From the NCBI GenBank assembly GCA_903830725.1, contig CAIKVH010000143.1:1-43833 (forward strand): a stretch of 43,833 nt of DNA, given 5' to 3'. A model generated the notes under the pieces. It made no database searches, was not told where the DNA came from, and saw only the letters and a list, made by a program, of their open reading frames with translations. Origin of the DNA: an uncultured Burkholderiales bacterium (GTDB lineage Bacteria > Pseudomonadota > Gammaproteobacteria > Burkholderiales > Burkholderiaceae_C). Position 1 is the stretch's first letter; every line of letters begins with the position of its first letter. The position numbers and the translations under genes are program-made. This document shows, piece by piece, positions 34,164-43,679 of the stretch.

Positions 34164-35480
34164 ATGAATCTAGAACAATGGCTAGCTCACTGTGAATCTA
34201 TTCACACCAAAAGCATAGATATGGGTTTGGAGCGTGTTAGACGCGTTGCTGAGCGTTTGAAGTTAGGTTTTACTTGTCCTGTTTACACAGTGGCGGGTAC
34301 CAACGGTAAGGGTTCTACCTGCGCCATGCTTGAGGCTATTTTAGAGGAGTCTGGTTTCAAAACCGGGGTGTACTCATCCCCACACCTCTACGATTTCAAA
34401 GAACGGTGCCGGATCGGCAGAGTCAACGCCAGCGAAGCCGACTTTGTACATCACTTCGAGCGGGTCGAAAAGGCTAGGGGGGACACATCGCTCACCTATT
34501 TTGAATTCACAACCTTGGCCATTTTGAGTCTCATGGCTGCGTCAGATTTAGATGTTGCCATTTTAGAAGTGGGCTTGGGTGGACGTCTTGACGCGGTCAA
34601 TGTGATTGACACCGATTGCGCCATCATTACCAGCATAGACATTGACCATACTGAGTTCTTGGGGAATGACCGCGAGACCATCGCAAGAGAGAAAGCGGGC
34701 ATCATGCGCACAGGCAAGCCCGTCATCATCAGCGATCCCGTGCCCCCTGCATCCCTGCTGAAATGCGCTGAGGAAACGGGTGCAGACGCATGGCTGATTG
34801 GGCGCGACTTTAATTTCTCTGGCGACAAGCAGCAATGGAGTTTTGCGGTTCGGGGTAAGAGAAGTGCTGGTCTTGCCTACCCCGCTCTAAGGGGCGCTAA
34901 CCAAATCTTTAACGCCTGTGCTGTCTTGGCAGCCTTGGAGGCAACGCGAGGGCAACTCGCCGTAACAGCACAGGGCATCCGAAACGGTTTGTCTGTGGTC
35001 ACCTTGCCTGGGCGCTTTCAGATCATTGCCGGTCAACCGACTTTAGTCCTAGACGTGGCCCATAACCCACATGCAGTAGCCGCGCTTTTTGAGAATTTGG
35101 ATGCAATGGGCTTTTATCCAGGGACTCATGCGGTTTTCGGGGCAATGGCGGATAAGGATTTGGCCGCAATGATGCAAAAAATGGCACCTATAGTCACCCA
35201 CTGGTATTTCTGTGACCTACCTGTCCCTCGGGCAATAAGCGCAGCAGCCCTAAAGCAACTATGGGCTGACACCCCTAAGAACACAAACTATCCGGGCGCG
35301 CCCAACATTCAGGTCAACACCTACCCAGATTCTGTCAGTGCTTTGCAAGCGGCAATAGGTTGCGCCAACCCCGCTGATAGAATCGTAGTGTTTGGGTCGT
35401 TTTACACGGTTGGGGGGGTGCTGGAACACGGCATTCCTCGCCTTGATGCACCTCATTTGCAAGCTACAAACGCCACTTAG
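34164..35480 (+). CDS. folC: Dihydrofolate/folylpolyglutamate synthase
   Basis: This Mur-ligase-fold enzyme adds glutamate to dihydropteroate and to folates. The ATP loop is TVAGTNGKGSTCAMLEAIL. SSPHLYDFKERCRIG, DVAILEVGLGGRLDAVNV and SIDIDHTEFLGNDRETIAREK are the family signatures, and LDVAHNPHAVAALFENLDAM lies in the C-terminal domain. The length of 438 residues is normal. It begins a run of plus-strand genes in the order folC-dedD-cvpA-purF-metZ, common in betaproteobacteria. Confidence 0.96.
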   Translation: MNLEQWLAHCESIHTKSIDMGLERVRRVAERLKLGFTCPVYTVAGTNGKGSTCAMLEAILEESGFKTGVYSSPHLYDFKERCRIGRVNASEADFVHHFERVEKARGDTSLTYFEFTTLAILSLMAASDLDVAILEVGLGGRLDAVNVIDTDCAIITSIDIDHTEFLGNDRETIAREKAGIMRTGKPVIISDPVPPASLLKCAEETGADAWLIGRDFNFSGDKQQWSFAVRGKRSAGLAYPALRGANQIFNACAVLAALEATRGQLAVTAQGIRNGLSVVTLPGRFQIIAGQPTLVLDVAHNPHAVAALFENLDAMGFYPGTHAVFGAMADKDLAAMMQKMAPIVTHWYFCDLPVPRAISAAALKQLWADTPKNTNYPGAPNIQVNTYPDSVSALQAAIGCANPADRIVVFGSFYTVGGVLEHGIPRLDAPHLQATNAT

Positions 35481-35567
35481 GCCAAAGGTTTCGGGTTCTA
35501 TCAACGAACTGCGTGTGCTTTAGTTTAGGTGGCTCGACGAATCCCTTTTCCAGAATCAATTTCATTT

Positions 35568-36548
35568 ATGTCTTTCTTCAAGCTTCGCTCCAATCGTGCC
35601 AACGATGAACAAAGTGCTCCCGGGTCCTCTCCCTCTAAGAGTATTGAGAGTTTGAGGAGGAGTGCTAGGCACCGTCTAATGGGCGCGACAGTTTTGGTGT
35701 TAGTGGCGGTGGTTGGATTTCCCTTGCTCTTTGACACCCAGCCCAGGCCAGTGAAGAGTGATATACAAATCGCGATTACTGAGAAAGAAAAGGCCAAACC
35801 TTCCGAGCAAACTAACAGTGCTAAATCGACTAGCTATAACAATAACGCTAAAACCGTCTCCAGTAATTCGAACCCTGACAAAGATGCACAAGCTGTTGAC
35901 AAAGCGAAGGACTCCTCTAGTTCATCTGTGGTTGCTACAACTGGGGTAGCGGCTGGCGTGGTTGCTGCATCAGCAGGGCGCTCTTTTTCTTCTGCGATCA
36001 GTGCCATTACAACGCCCGCCGCACCGTCCAACATGAGCGCCAACAGCGCTGGTACTTCGGGGGTTTCAAATAACGTAGTAGCAAATAATGCGCAATCAGG
36101 GACATCGGATCCAAAAGAGGTCATTATTTCTACGAAGGCGCCGCAAAGCAAGGTGTCGTCTGCTGAAAATAGTGCTTCTACCTCTGCAAGCTCGAACGGA
36201 GCTAGTTCAACGAGCGTAGCAACTGCAAAGGAAGTAAAAGATTCAAAGGATTCGAAGGAATCCAAGGATGACCGGGACGCTTCAAGCCCCAAGGACTCTA
36301 AGCCCATTAAGCAGTTGGTTCAGGTCGGCGTTTATACCGATCCTGCAAAAATAAAAGAATACCGTGCTAAGTTAGAGAAGGCTGGATTCAAGGTGAACCT
36401 ACACGAGGGGCCTGTTAAGGATGGAGTCAAACGCATTCGAATTCGAGTGGGTCCTCTTAAAAATAAGGAAGAGGCTCAGCATGCAATTGAGAAGATCAAA
36501 GAGTTAAAAATTCCTGGCGCTCAGTACAACCTCATTCCTCAACCTTGA
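35568..36548 (+). CDS. dedD: SPOR-domain membrane protein, DedD-like
   Basis: The protein has a short basic cytoplasmic head, one membrane span (LMGATVLVLVAVVGFPLLF), a long Ser/Ala/Thr/Lys-rich linker, and a C-terminal SPOR domain (about KQLVQVGVYTDPAKIKEYRA to the end). SPOR domains bind denuded septal peptidoglycan, so a role in cell division is expected. I choose the ATG at 35568 (MSFFKLRSNRAN), which matches the usual DedD start; the frame opens 13 codons earlier at GTG 35529. The linker contains a degenerate 9-bp repeat giving DSKDSKESKDD, another in-frame expansion. It precedes cvpA by 25 bases. Confidence 0.9.
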   Translation: MSFFKLRSNRANDEQSAPGSSPSKSIESLRRSARHRLMGATVLVLVAVVGFPLLFDTQPRPVKSDIQIAITEKEKAKPSEQTNSAKSTSYNNNAKTVSSNSNPDKDAQAVDKAKDSSSSSVVATTGVAAGVVAASAGRSFSSAISAITTPAAPSNMSANSAGTSGVSNNVVANNAQSGTSDPKEVIISTKAPQSKVSSAENSASTSASSNGASSTSVATAKEVKDSKDSKESKDDRDASSPKDSKPIKQLVQVGVYTDPAKIKEYRAKLEKAGFKVNLHEGPVKDGVKRIRIRVGPLKNKEEAQHAIEKIKELKIPGAQYNLIPQP

Positions 36549-36573
36549 TGATTCAACCTAAGCGGAACCTTAC

Positions 36574-37080
36574 TTGACCGATTTATTTCGACTCCCCCTA
36601 ACTTCAGTGGATTGGTTTGCGCTTGGAATTCTTGCGCTAGGCTTGGTTTGGGGGTTTATGAAGGGTTTGGTTCGTGAGCTTATGTCTGTCGCATCTTGGG
36701 GTTGCGCATTCTTTGCAGCGCCTTTGATGAGTAAGACAGTGGGCTCACTTATCCCTGTGTCTGATATGTCAACAAGTTCAAGGGATAGTATTGGGTACGT
36801 TCTGGTTTTTGTGAGCGTATTGATTTTGGTAACTTTTTTGAGTGAATCCATTCGTCAATTATTGTCTCGCATTGGACTCGGGTTGTTGGACCGTATCCTA
36901 GGAGGGGCATTGGCCACGGTCGCGGCGGGTATGCTACTTTTGTTAGGAACCTTATGTGTAAACATGAGTCCCTTTAAAAGCAATCCTGAATGGACTCACT
37001 CCAACTTAGCGCCGTTGTTGGAGCAAATGCTAAATCATGTGGCTCCGGTGTTGTCCTCAGAATTTCGGAAGGTATATTAA
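36574..37080 (+). CDS. cvpA: CvpA family membrane protein
   Basis: This 168-residue protein has four hydrophobic helices, with DWFALGILALGLVWGFMKGL and VRELMSVASWGCAFFAAPLM matching the conserved N-terminal CvpA region. CvpA proteins are needed for colicin V production in E. coli and for envelope functions elsewhere; the mechanism is unclear. The start is a TTG at 36574; no ATG lies before the first conserved helix, so TTG is likely real. Three bases separate its stop from purF, the same arrangement as in E. coli. Confidence 0.9.
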   Translation: MTDLFRLPLTSVDWFALGILALGLVWGFMKGLVRELMSVASWGCAFFAAPLMSKTVGSLIPVSDMSTSSRDSIGYVLVFVSVLILVTFLSESIRQLLSRIGLGLLDRILGGALATVAAGMLLLLGTLCVNMSPFKSNPEWTHSNLAPLLEQMLNHVAPVLSSEFRKVY

Positions 37081-37083
37081 ATA

Positions 37084-38601
37084 ATGTGTGGAATTATTGG
37101 CGTTGTCGGACGTGGAGTCGTTAATCAGTTGATTTATGACGCTTTGCTGTTGTTGCAACACAGGGGCCAAGACGCCGCTGGTATTGCAACGCAGCATGAC
37201 CGGAAATTTTTCATGCACAAAGCCAAGGGCATGGTGAGGGATATATTTCGCACCAGAAACATGCGAGGGTTACCGGGCAGTTCTGGACTTGGGCAGGTGA
37301 GGTACCCAACCGCTGGGAACGCTCAAAGTGAGGAGGAGGCACAGCCTTTTTATGTCAATGCCCCGTTTGGTATTGTGTTGGTGCATAACGGCAATTTAAC
37401 GAATGCGCAGGCCCTAAAGGCTCAGCTTTACAACACGGACCATCGACACATCAACACCGAGAGTGACTCAGAGGTGCTCATCAATGTCTTGGCTCATGAG
37501 TTGGAGACTTTTACGCGTGGCATCACGCTTACGCCTGCAGATGTTTTTCAAGCGGTAAGCGGTGTTCATCAGCGAATCAAAGGCTCATATGCTGTGATAG
37601 CGATGATTGCCGGTCACGGGTTATTGGCATTCAGGGATCCCTACGGAATTCGGCCTTTGTGCATAGGTCGTGGCGCGGACGGAACGCTTATGGTTGCGAG
37701 TGAATCTGTTGCGCTTGAGGGCACCGGGCATACTTTTGTAAGAGACATTGCTCCAGGTGAGGCGGTGTTTATTAATTTAGACGGGGTGCTCACCAACAAA
37801 CAGTGTGCAGCGGCACCGAAGCTCAATCCTTGCATATTTGAATACGTCTATTTGGCCCGACCGGACTCTACATTAGACGGAGTCTCTGTCTATCAAGCTC
37901 GCTTAAATTTAGGTGAGAGTTTGGCAAAGCGGGTCGTCTCTGTGTTGCCGCCAACTGAAATCGATGTGGTTATACCGATTCCTGAGTCGAGTCGTCCAAG
38001 TGCGACGCAGCTTGCGCATTTGCTTGGAATTCCTTACCGCGAGGCATTTGTGAAAAATAGGTACGTCGGGCGTACCTTCATCATGCCGGGGCAGTCTGTT
38101 AGAAAAAAATCAGTACGTCAAAAACTGAACGTCATTGCCAGTGAATTTAAAGGTAGAAACGTTTTGTTGGTGGACGACTCGATTGTGCGAGGTACAACGA
38201 GTCGAGAGATCGTGCAGATGGCGCGGGACGCGGGTGCAAGGCGTGTTTATTTGGCCAGCGCCGCGCCGCCCGTTCGCTATCCCAACGTTTACGGAATCGA
38301 TATGCCGACTTTGCAGGAGTTGGTGGCTCATGACAGAACAGTTGAAGAGATAAGGGATTTAATAGGCTGTGATGCTTTGATATACCAAGAGGTTGACGCC
38401 ATGATAGACGCCGTTAAAAAGGCGCTTCCAAAGGGCTATCCAGAAATTGAAGGTTTTGATGCATCTTGCTTTAACGGTAAATACGTGACTGGGGATATCT
38501 CAGCTGAGGTGATTGCGAATATGAATGCCCAGCGCTTGCTCGCGACGCCCGAGGGCGAAGATTCATCACGGTTGGCTTTGCCAAATGTGATGACTGAGTA
38601 A
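37084..38601 (+). CDS. purF: Amidophosphoribosyltransferase
   Basis: This is the first committed enzyme of purine synthesis, making phosphoribosylamine from PRPP and glutamine. The N-terminus MCGIIGVVGRG leaves the catalytic Cys at position 1 after Met removal, with no propeptide. LLLQHRGQDAAGIAT and GLGQVRYPTAGN belong to the glutaminase. NVLLVDDSIVRGTTSREIVQ is the PRPP site, and IPESSRPSATQLA is also characteristic. The 505-residue length is normal. It is tightly coupled to cvpA, with metZ 18 bases downstream. Confidence 0.97.
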   Translation: MCGIIGVVGRGVVNQLIYDALLLLQHRGQDAAGIATQHDRKFFMHKAKGMVRDIFRTRNMRGLPGSSGLGQVRYPTAGNAQSEEEAQPFYVNAPFGIVLVHNGNLTNAQALKAQLYNTDHRHINTESDSEVLINVLAHELETFTRGITLTPADVFQAVSGVHQRIKGSYAVIAMIAGHGLLAFRDPYGIRPLCIGRGADGTLMVASESVALEGTGHTFVRDIAPGEAVFINLDGVLTNKQCAAAPKLNPCIFEYVYLARPDSTLDGVSVYQARLNLGESLAKRVVSVLPPTEIDVVIPIPESSRPSATQLAHLLGIPYREAFVKNRYVGRTFIMPGQSVRKKSVRQKLNVIASEFKGRNVLLVDDSIVRGTTSREIVQMARDAGARRVYLASAAPPVRYPNVYGIDMPTLQELVAHDRTVEEIRDLIGCDALIYQEVDAMIDAVKKALPKGYPEIEGFDASCFNGKYVTGDISAEVIANMNAQRLLATPEGEDSSRLALPNVMTE

Positions 38602-38619
38602 ATTAATCAACATTGAGTT

Positions 38620-39882
38620 ATGAGTAAACATTTAGATTCAAAAGATTCTGGTTCAAAACCTTCTGGTTCAAACTCTGCAGTTGATGCCTCGCCCGCTTAT
38701 CACCTGGACACATTGGCTGTGCGTGCTGCGGTGGATAAGTCACAGTACGGTGAGAACTCGGAGTCACTTTACTTAACCTCTAGCTTCACTCAGCCTGATT
38801 CGCAGACTGCAGCGAGGAGATTCTCCGGCGAGGAGGACGGCTATATTTACTCGCGTTTCACGAACCCAACTGTTGCGAGTATGGAAAAGCGCCTTGCACT
38901 ATTGGAGGGGTCTGAGGCTTGTATCGGCACATCTAGCGGTATGTCGGCTGTCTTGTTGCTCTGCATGGGACTCTTAAAGAGTGGGGACCACGTTGTTTGT
39001 TCAAGGTCGGTTTTTGGATCCACGATTAAGTTACTCGGATCGGAGTTTGCTAAATTTGGAGTTGAAACAACTTTCGTATCTCAAACAGATACCAAGGAGT
39101 GGAAGGATGCTGTAAGGGCCAACACCAAACTCTTCTTTGCCGAGACGCCGACCAATCCTTTGACTGAAGTGTGCGATATCAAAGCACTGAGTGCGATAGC
39201 TCACGCAAGCAAAGCGTTGTTAGCAGTTGATAACTGCTTTTGCACCCCGGCGCTGCAAAGACCCATTCTTCTCGGTGCAGATTTGGTAATTCACTCTGGA
39301 ACCAAATATTTAGACGGTCAAGGACGTGTAGTTGCTGGCGCTATATGCGCGAGCGAACAATTGGTGCGCGAGAAATTCATTCCTGTCATGCGAAGTGCAG
39401 GGATGAGTTTGTCGCCTTTTAATGCATGGGTGGTTTTAAAGGGTATGGAGACGCTGGGTATTCGGATGAAAGCGCAGTCTGAGCAGGCTCTTTCCTTTGC
39501 GACTTGGCTACAGACGCATCCCAAGGTCTCAAAGGTTTACTACCCCGGTTTGACCAGTCACCCACAACACGAACTTGCGATGAAGCAGCAATCGGGTATG
39601 GGCGGCGCTGTTTTGTCTTTTGACGTTAAGGCCAGTAGCCCGCAAGACGCGCGACAAAAAGCATTTGCGGTGATTGATAAGACGGAGCTAATGAGTGTGA
39701 CTGCTAATTTAGGTGACGTTAAAACCATCATCACTCATCCGCCTAGCACTTCACACGGCAGGTTGACTGAGGAGCAGCGTCACCTTGCAGGGATCGAGCA
39801 AAACTTAATTCGAATAGCAGTTGGATTAGAGCATTTAGATGATTTGAAGCGCGATTTATCCCTTGGGCTTGATGCAATTTAG
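38620..39882 (+). CDS. metZ: O-succinylhomoserine sulfhydrylase
   Basis: This PLP enzyme of the cystathionine-synthase family makes homocysteine from O-succinylhomoserine and sulfide in methionine synthesis. Seen are YLTSSFTQPDSQTAARRFSG, YSRFTNPTVASMEKRLALLE, ETPTNPLTEVCDI, and the PLP Lys in LVIHSGTKYLDGQGRVVAGA. The 420-residue length fits. The first 25 residues are a Ser/Gly/Lys-rich leader with a short direct repeat (SGSKPSGSN) not needed for the fold. Placement directly after purF is typical for betaproteobacteria and supports MetZ over other family members. Confidence 0.93.
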   Translation: MSKHLDSKDSGSKPSGSNSAVDASPAYHLDTLAVRAAVDKSQYGENSESLYLTSSFTQPDSQTAARRFSGEEDGYIYSRFTNPTVASMEKRLALLEGSEACIGTSSGMSAVLLLCMGLLKSGDHVVCSRSVFGSTIKLLGSEFAKFGVETTFVSQTDTKEWKDAVRANTKLFFAETPTNPLTEVCDIKALSAIAHASKALLAVDNCFCTPALQRPILLGADLVIHSGTKYLDGQGRVVAGAICASEQLVREKFIPVMRSAGMSLSPFNAWVVLKGMETLGIRMKAQSEQALSFATWLQTHPKVSKVYYPGLTSHPQHELAMKQQSGMGGAVLSFDVKASSPQDARQKAFAVIDKTELMSVTANLGDVKTIITHPPSTSHGRLTEEQRHLAGIEQNLIRIAVGLEHLDDLKRDLSLGLDAI

Positions 39883-39978
39883 GCCAACATTGCTCCTGTA
39901 TTTGGTTGTTCTGTTCTCTGCTGTTTTGTTTTCTTTTGACGCATTGATTCGTTCCTACTCTTAATCCATTCTTTTCAA

Positions 39979-41379
39979 ATGACAACTGTACGCACTCGTT
40001 TTGCTCCCTCTCCCACAGGATTCATTCATTTAGGGAATATTCGCTCTGCGCTTTACCCGTGGGCATTTGCCCGCGCAACGGGCGGGGTATTTATCTTGCG
40101 TATTGAAGATACGGATTTAGACCGCTCGAACCAGGCCTCTGTGGATGTGATCTTAGAGGGAATGAACTGGTTGGGCATGCAGCCGGATGAGGGACCGTTT
40201 TATCAAATGCAGCGTATGGATCGGTACCGAGAGGTGCTCGCTCAATTAAAAGAGGCGGGGGCAGTCTATCCTTGTTATATGAGTGTTGAGGAGCTTGACG
40301 CGCTTCGAGAAAAGCAAATGCAAGATAAAGAAAAACCCCGCTACAACGGGACTTGGCGACCTGAGCCAGGAAAGGTGTTGCCCCCAATTCCTGAGGGAGT
40401 GAAGCCCGTGTTGCGGTTTAAAAACCCAACGCAGGGATCGGTCACTTGGGAAGACAAGGTCAAGGGCCCTATTCATATCAGCAACCAAGAGTTGGATGAT
40501 TTGGTGATTGCTCGTCCGGACGGTACGCCGACCTATAATTTCTGTGTTGTGGTTGATGATATCGATATGAAGATCACACACGTGATTCGTGGCGACGATC
40601 ATGTGAACAATACGCCGAGGCAAATTAATATATTCAAAGCCCTTGGAGAGGAGCCCCCCGTGTACGCTCACCTGCCAACCGTCCTCAACGAGGCGGGAGA
40701 GAAGATGAGCAAAAGAAACGGTGCAAAGGCGGTCACTGAGTACCGCGATGAAGGTTTCTTGCCAGATGCGATGGTTAATTATTTGGCTAGGCTGGGTTGG
40801 AGTCACGGAGATGATGAGATCTTCTCTCGCCAGCAGTTTTTAGAGTGGTTTAATTTAGATCATCTTGGCAGAAGTGCTGCGCAGTTTGATGATGCAAAGC
40901 TACGCTGGGTCAATGCGCAGCATATGAAAACAATGGATGATCAGCAATTGGCCCGCCTTGTTAAGGAATTTTTAGATAAAGACAAAATTGCCACTGATGA
41001 GAGGCTCGCAGCGATTTGTGGATTGTTCAAAGATCGTTGCGATACATTGGTCGCGTTGGCTAAATGGGTAAGTTGTTTTTATTCCAACGTCGAAGTGCCA
41101 AAGAAGGAACGGGAGAAGCACGTGGTGAGCGCAGTCATTGGGGCTATAGATATACTCAGCGACAAATTGCAGCATCTCAGTGCTCAGCAGTGGACGAAGG
41201 AATCTGTTGCGCAGGTGTTGAAGGAGGTCCTAACTGAGGCGAATCTTAAGATGCCTCAGTTGGCGATGCCGGTGCGTGTTTTGTTAATGGGTACTCCCCA
41301 AACCCCTTCCCTGGACGCTGTGATTGCGCTTTTTGATCCCAAAATTGTCCTTGAGCGGCTGAGATCGGCGAAAAACTAG
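39979..41379 (+). CDS. gltX: Glutamyl-tRNA synthetase
   Basis: This class I synthetase charges tRNA-Glu. The HIGH-type motif lies in [20 protein letters not shown] and the KMSKS-type motif is [25 protein letters not shown] and [20 protein letters not shown] are family signatures. The 466-residue length is standard. It shortly precedes a tRNA cluster that includes its own substrate tRNA-Glu. A separate perfect -10 box (TATAAT, 41423-41428) lies between them, so the tRNAs probably have their own promoter. Confidence 0.97.
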   Translation: MTTVRTRFAPSPTGFIHLGNIRSALYPWAFARATGGVFILRIEDTDLDRSNQASVDVILEGMNWLGMQPDEGPFYQMQRMDRYREVLAQLKEAGAVYPCYMSVEELDALREKQMQDKEKPRYNGTWRPEPGKVLPPIPEGVKPVLRFKNPTQGSVTWEDKVKGPIHISNQELDDLVIARPDGTPTYNFCVVVDDIDMKITHVIRGDDHVNNTPRQINIFKALGEEPPVYAHLPTVLNEAGEKMSKRNGAKAVTEYRDEGFLPDAMVNYLARLGWSHGDDEIFSRQQFLEWFNLDHLGRSAAQFDDAKLRWVNAQHMKTMDDQQLARLVKEFLDKDKIATDERLAAICGLFKDRCDTLVALAKWVSCFYSNVEVPKKEREKHVVSAVIGAIDILSDKLQHLSAQQWTKESVAQVLKEVLTEANLKMPQLAMPVRVLLMGTPQTPSLDAVIALFDPKIVLERLRSAKN

Positions 41380-41422
41380 ATTTTTGGAATAACTTCTGTC
41401 AGCGCAACTGGAGAAATCGAGA

Positions 41423-41428
41423 TATAAT
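41423..41428 (+). promoter_or_regulatory. Probable -10 element of the tRNA cluster
   Basis: A perfect TATAAT lies 20 bases before the first tRNA, followed by a GC-rich stretch (AGGGCTCG) as in stringently controlled stable-RNA promoters. No good -35 hexamer is seen at 16-18 bases upstream; CTGTCA at 41396-41401 is the nearest candidate but is 21 bases away. Confidence 0.6.
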
Positions 41429-41447
41429 AGAGGGCTCGACACAAGTT

Positions 41448-41523
<76 letters not shown>

Positions 41524-41545
41524 TGAGTGTCTAAGTCTAGGTTTT

Positions 41546-41621
41546 GACCCTATCGTCTAGAGGCCTAGGACATCACCCTTTCACGGTGAGTACCGGGGTT
41601 CGAATCCCCGTAGGGTCGCCA
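41546..41621 (+). tRNA. tRNA-Glu (anticodon UUC)
   Basis: The acceptor GACCCTA pairs perfectly with TAGGGTC, then G and an encoded CCA. Loop CTTTCAC within TCACC/GGTGA gives anticodon TTC. CGTCTAGAGGCCTAGGACA is the typical D-arm region of tRNA-Glu. Confidence 0.97.
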
Positions 41622-41683
41622 AGTTTGTTGTACTTGGTTGCAAACAACGAATTGTTGTTGTTGCAACGAACACAGCGCTACCA

Positions 41684-41760
41684 GGAGTGGTAGTTCAGTT
41701 GGTTAGAATACCGGCCTGTCACGCCGGGGGTCGCGGGTTCGAGTCCCGTCCGCTCCGCCA
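41684..41760 (+). tRNA. tRNA-Asp (anticodon GUC)
   Basis: The acceptor GGAGTGG pairs with CCGCTCC, one pair being U-G, then G and an encoded CCA. Loop CTGTCAC gives anticodon GTC. The T-arm CGGGTTCGAGTCCCG is perfect. It is the last tRNA before a strong terminator. Confidence 0.97.
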
Positions 41761-41791
41761 TAAAATCCTTGTTAATCAAGGACTTAGAAAA

Positions 41792-41822
41792 GCCTGATGC
41801 TTAACCCATCAGGCTTTTTTTT
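41792..41822 (+). terminator. Rho-independent terminator of the tRNA cluster
   Basis: GCCTGATG (41792-41799) pairs perfectly with CATCAGGC (41807-41814) around a seven-base loop and is followed by eight T bases. The downstream arm and T-run lie within the last codons of the opposing DUF2237 gene, where they encode its Lys-Lys-Ala ending. Confidence 0.93.
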
Positions 41823-42204
41823 GTGCGCCCAACTTAGGGTATGAATTTGTTGATTGCAACTGTTCAAGCGTGACGAAATCCAAAGCTTTGGAGTCTGTGC
41901 ACTCTAATAGGACTGGGGGAGCAACACCTGCATGAAATGCTTCCTTCCATCGTAGTGCACATAGACACCATTTATCCCCTGGTTTTAAGCCTTTAAATCG
42001 GTACTCTGGGCGAGGAGTCACCAAATCATTTCCTTGTTGATGGGAGAATTCCAAAAATTCTTGCGTCAGCTTAGCGCAGATAACATGACTGCCGTGATCG
42101 CTTTCGTCGGTAGTACAACAACCGTCGCGATAGTAACCCGTGAGTGGATCGTAAGAGCAAGGTACCAATGGAGTACCTAGAACATTTAAAGAGTTAGTTT
42201 GCAT
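41809..42204 (-). CDS. DUF2237 family protein
   Basis: This 131-residue protein matches DUF2237 along its length: SLNVLGTPLVPCSYDPLTGY, YRDGCCTTDESDHGSHVICA, the EFLEFSHQQGNDLVTPRPEY segment, GLKPGDKWCLCALRWKEA and GVAPPVLLECTDSKALDFVT. Conserved Cys and His residues suggest metal or redox chemistry, but the function is not known. It is probably cytoplasmic. Its 3' end runs into the tRNA-cluster terminator on the other strand. The next gene upstream on the same strand, an HExxH membrane protein, is about 90 bases away. Confidence 0.92.
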   Translation of the reverse strand: MQTNSLNVLGTPLVPCSYDPLTGYYRDGCCTTDESDHGSHVICAKLTQEFLEFSHQQGNDLVTPRPEYRFKGLKPGDKWCLCALRWKEAFHAGVAPPVLLECTDSKALDFVTLEQLQSTNSYPKLGAQKKA

Positions 42205-42296
42205 AGTTTAGTGGGCGCGTTTGATGAGTGGGTTTAAAAGTCCGTTTGCGATATATCTGATGTTTTGTGATGAAACACGTGACGTTATCCCATGTT

Positions 42297-42818
42297 TCAC
42301 GTCAAAGAGTTGGACCTTACCCAAATTAGAAACAATGCTCCAAATGCAACGATACCAAGTAAAGCATAAATGGATGTCCTTGCATGACGCCAATCTGTCC
42401 CGCTTGGCCAAAATCCTTCAACGCATTGCAAAACCGCTAGGTCAAGCAAAAGGGTGTTTAGGCTGATCAGCGGGTAGGGGAGTGATTTTAAAAACAACCA
42501 AAATCCAAACGGTAATAGTAGGAGAGGTGCAGTTGCAACGGGGAGTTTGTTCCACCAACGTAAGTTGTTAAACGAAACTGAACCAAGAATCAGCGCGCCT
42601 GATTGAGGATCTCGTCTGGGGACGAGATCCATTTGCGCAGGCTTTGCTCCCAGTAAAAATCCTATTAGCCAATGGGTTAGCTCGTGCAGTATTGTCGATC
42701 CCCACCAAACGATCACGTAGACGTACGCGTGTTTTTTAATCAAACGAAGCACGAGGTATAGCCCTAAAAGGACTCCTAGTTTCAAAATCGCACCGGGTTC
42801 TGTTGCGGGGACATCCAT
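42297..42818 (-). CDS. Putative membrane zinc metallopeptidase (HExxH, M50-like)
   Basis: The 173-residue protein carries HELTHW (His45, Glu46, His49) within a hydrophobic helix (VIVWWGSTILHELTHWLIGF), like the active site of intramembrane M50-type peptidases. It has about four membrane segments, and a later SGTDWRHA could supply a third metal ligand. It is short for a site-2 protease and has no PDZ domain. The substrate is unknown. A 7-bp repeat array lies about 55 bases before its start, between it and the J-domain gene. Confidence 0.65.
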   Translation of the reverse strand: MDVPATEPGAILKLGVLLGLYLVLRLIKKHAYVYVIVWWGSTILHELTHWLIGFLLGAKPAQMDLVPRRDPQSGALILGSVSFNNLRWWNKLPVATAPLLLLPFGFWLFLKSLPYPLISLNTLLLDLAVLQCVEGFWPSGTDWRHARTSIYALLGIVAFGALFLIWVRSNSLT

Positions 42819-42873
42819 GAAATCTGTAACGCTTTTAAGTGGGAGGGGGTTGAACCGAACAAAGCCGGGAGGT

Positions 42874-42908
42874 AAGAGTGAAGAGTGAAGAGTGAAGAGT
42901 GAAGAGTG
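42874..42908. repeat. 7-bp tandem repeat between J-domain and metallopeptidase genes
   Basis: Five perfect copies of AAGAGTG lie in the 114-base gap between the two minus-strand genes, in the presumed leader or promoter of the metallopeptidase gene. Confidence 0.95.
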
Positions 42909-42932
42909 TTGGTCAGTGCGTGCAATATTTGC

Positions 42933-43625
42933 CTAAGTGGCGCGTTCTCCGTAGTGTAAGTGTTCCGATATGAAATTTAGATAATCAGTCTCCAAGAGCC
43001 TAAACCGACCGTCTTGGTGGGTGAACGTGTACTGGGACCTCGCATAATCGTAGTCAACGGCGATATCGAATTGTTTTTGCATGAGGTAGATAGCAAGTTC
43101 TACTGCTGGTTTTTTGTAGTTATTGACCAGTAGTGACTTGCCAAGTTCTTGATCTTCCTTTATCTCTCCAAAGAACTTACGAAGGTATTGATTTTCAAGT
43201 CTATTTTTACACTCTAAAGAATCCTCAAAGTTCTTGGTGCTGATCATTTCGGCTTTAAATTGATTGGCCAAAATGGAACTTATGCTTTGTAATTCATTAA
43301 ACTGCAGGGCTAGATCAGTGTGCTCCTGACAGGCCAAGGCCCAGGCATGTGCATATTGATCACTTGAGCGACTGAGATTAAAGGTTTGTGATGAATCTAA
43401 TTCCCTTTGGTACTGAATATATTCTTGGTTGTATTTAAGTCTCTTGGCAATATCAGAGAGTATTTCGTACCCAGCATTAAGATCTTGCATCTTGCTGTTG
43501 GCCTCGGCTTTATCGTTTGGCCATTTGTCGGGATGGTATTTTTGAGAGAGTACTTTGTAGGCGGCTCTAATCACAATTTCGTCCGCATCAAAATGCACAC
43601 CCAGGATTCGGTAATAATCTTTCAT
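42933..43625 (-). CDS. J-domain (DnaJ-like) protein
   Basis: Residues 2-66 form a J domain: DYYRILGVHFDADEIVIRAA, YHPDKW with the HPD tripeptide needed to stimulate Hsp70 ATPase, and LNAGYEILSDIAKRLKYN. The remaining roughly 165 residues are helical and charged, without the Gly/Phe or zinc-finger regions of true DnaJ, so it is a type III (C) co-chaperone with a private client or localisation domain. No membrane span is seen. The gene is AT-rich. Its upstream region, about 55 bases from the start, holds a long octamer array that continues past the window end. Confidence 0.85.
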   Translation of the reverse strand: MKDYYRILGVHFDADEIVIRAAYKVLSQKYHPDKWPNDKAEANSKMQDLNAGYEILSDIAKRLKYNQEYIQYQRELDSSQTFNLSRSSDQYAHAWALACQEHTDLALQFNELQSISSILANQFKAEMISTKNFEDSLECKNRLENQYLRKFFGEIKEDQELGKSLLVNNYKKPAVELAIYLMQKQFDIAVDYDYARSQYTFTHQDGRFRLLETDYLNFISEHLHYGERAT

Positions 43626-43679
43626 CGCAGTAGTGTTGGTAATGATGCTGCTAGTTAATTAGCATTTAAAAATTGTTCA

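Noticed and set aside
41630-41675. Imperfect hairpin TTGCAAACAAC/GTTGTTGTTGCAA between tRNA-Glu and tRNA-Asp
   Set aside because: It is a simple GTT-rich sequence with an interrupted stem. It may aid processing, but the evidence is too weak for a feature.
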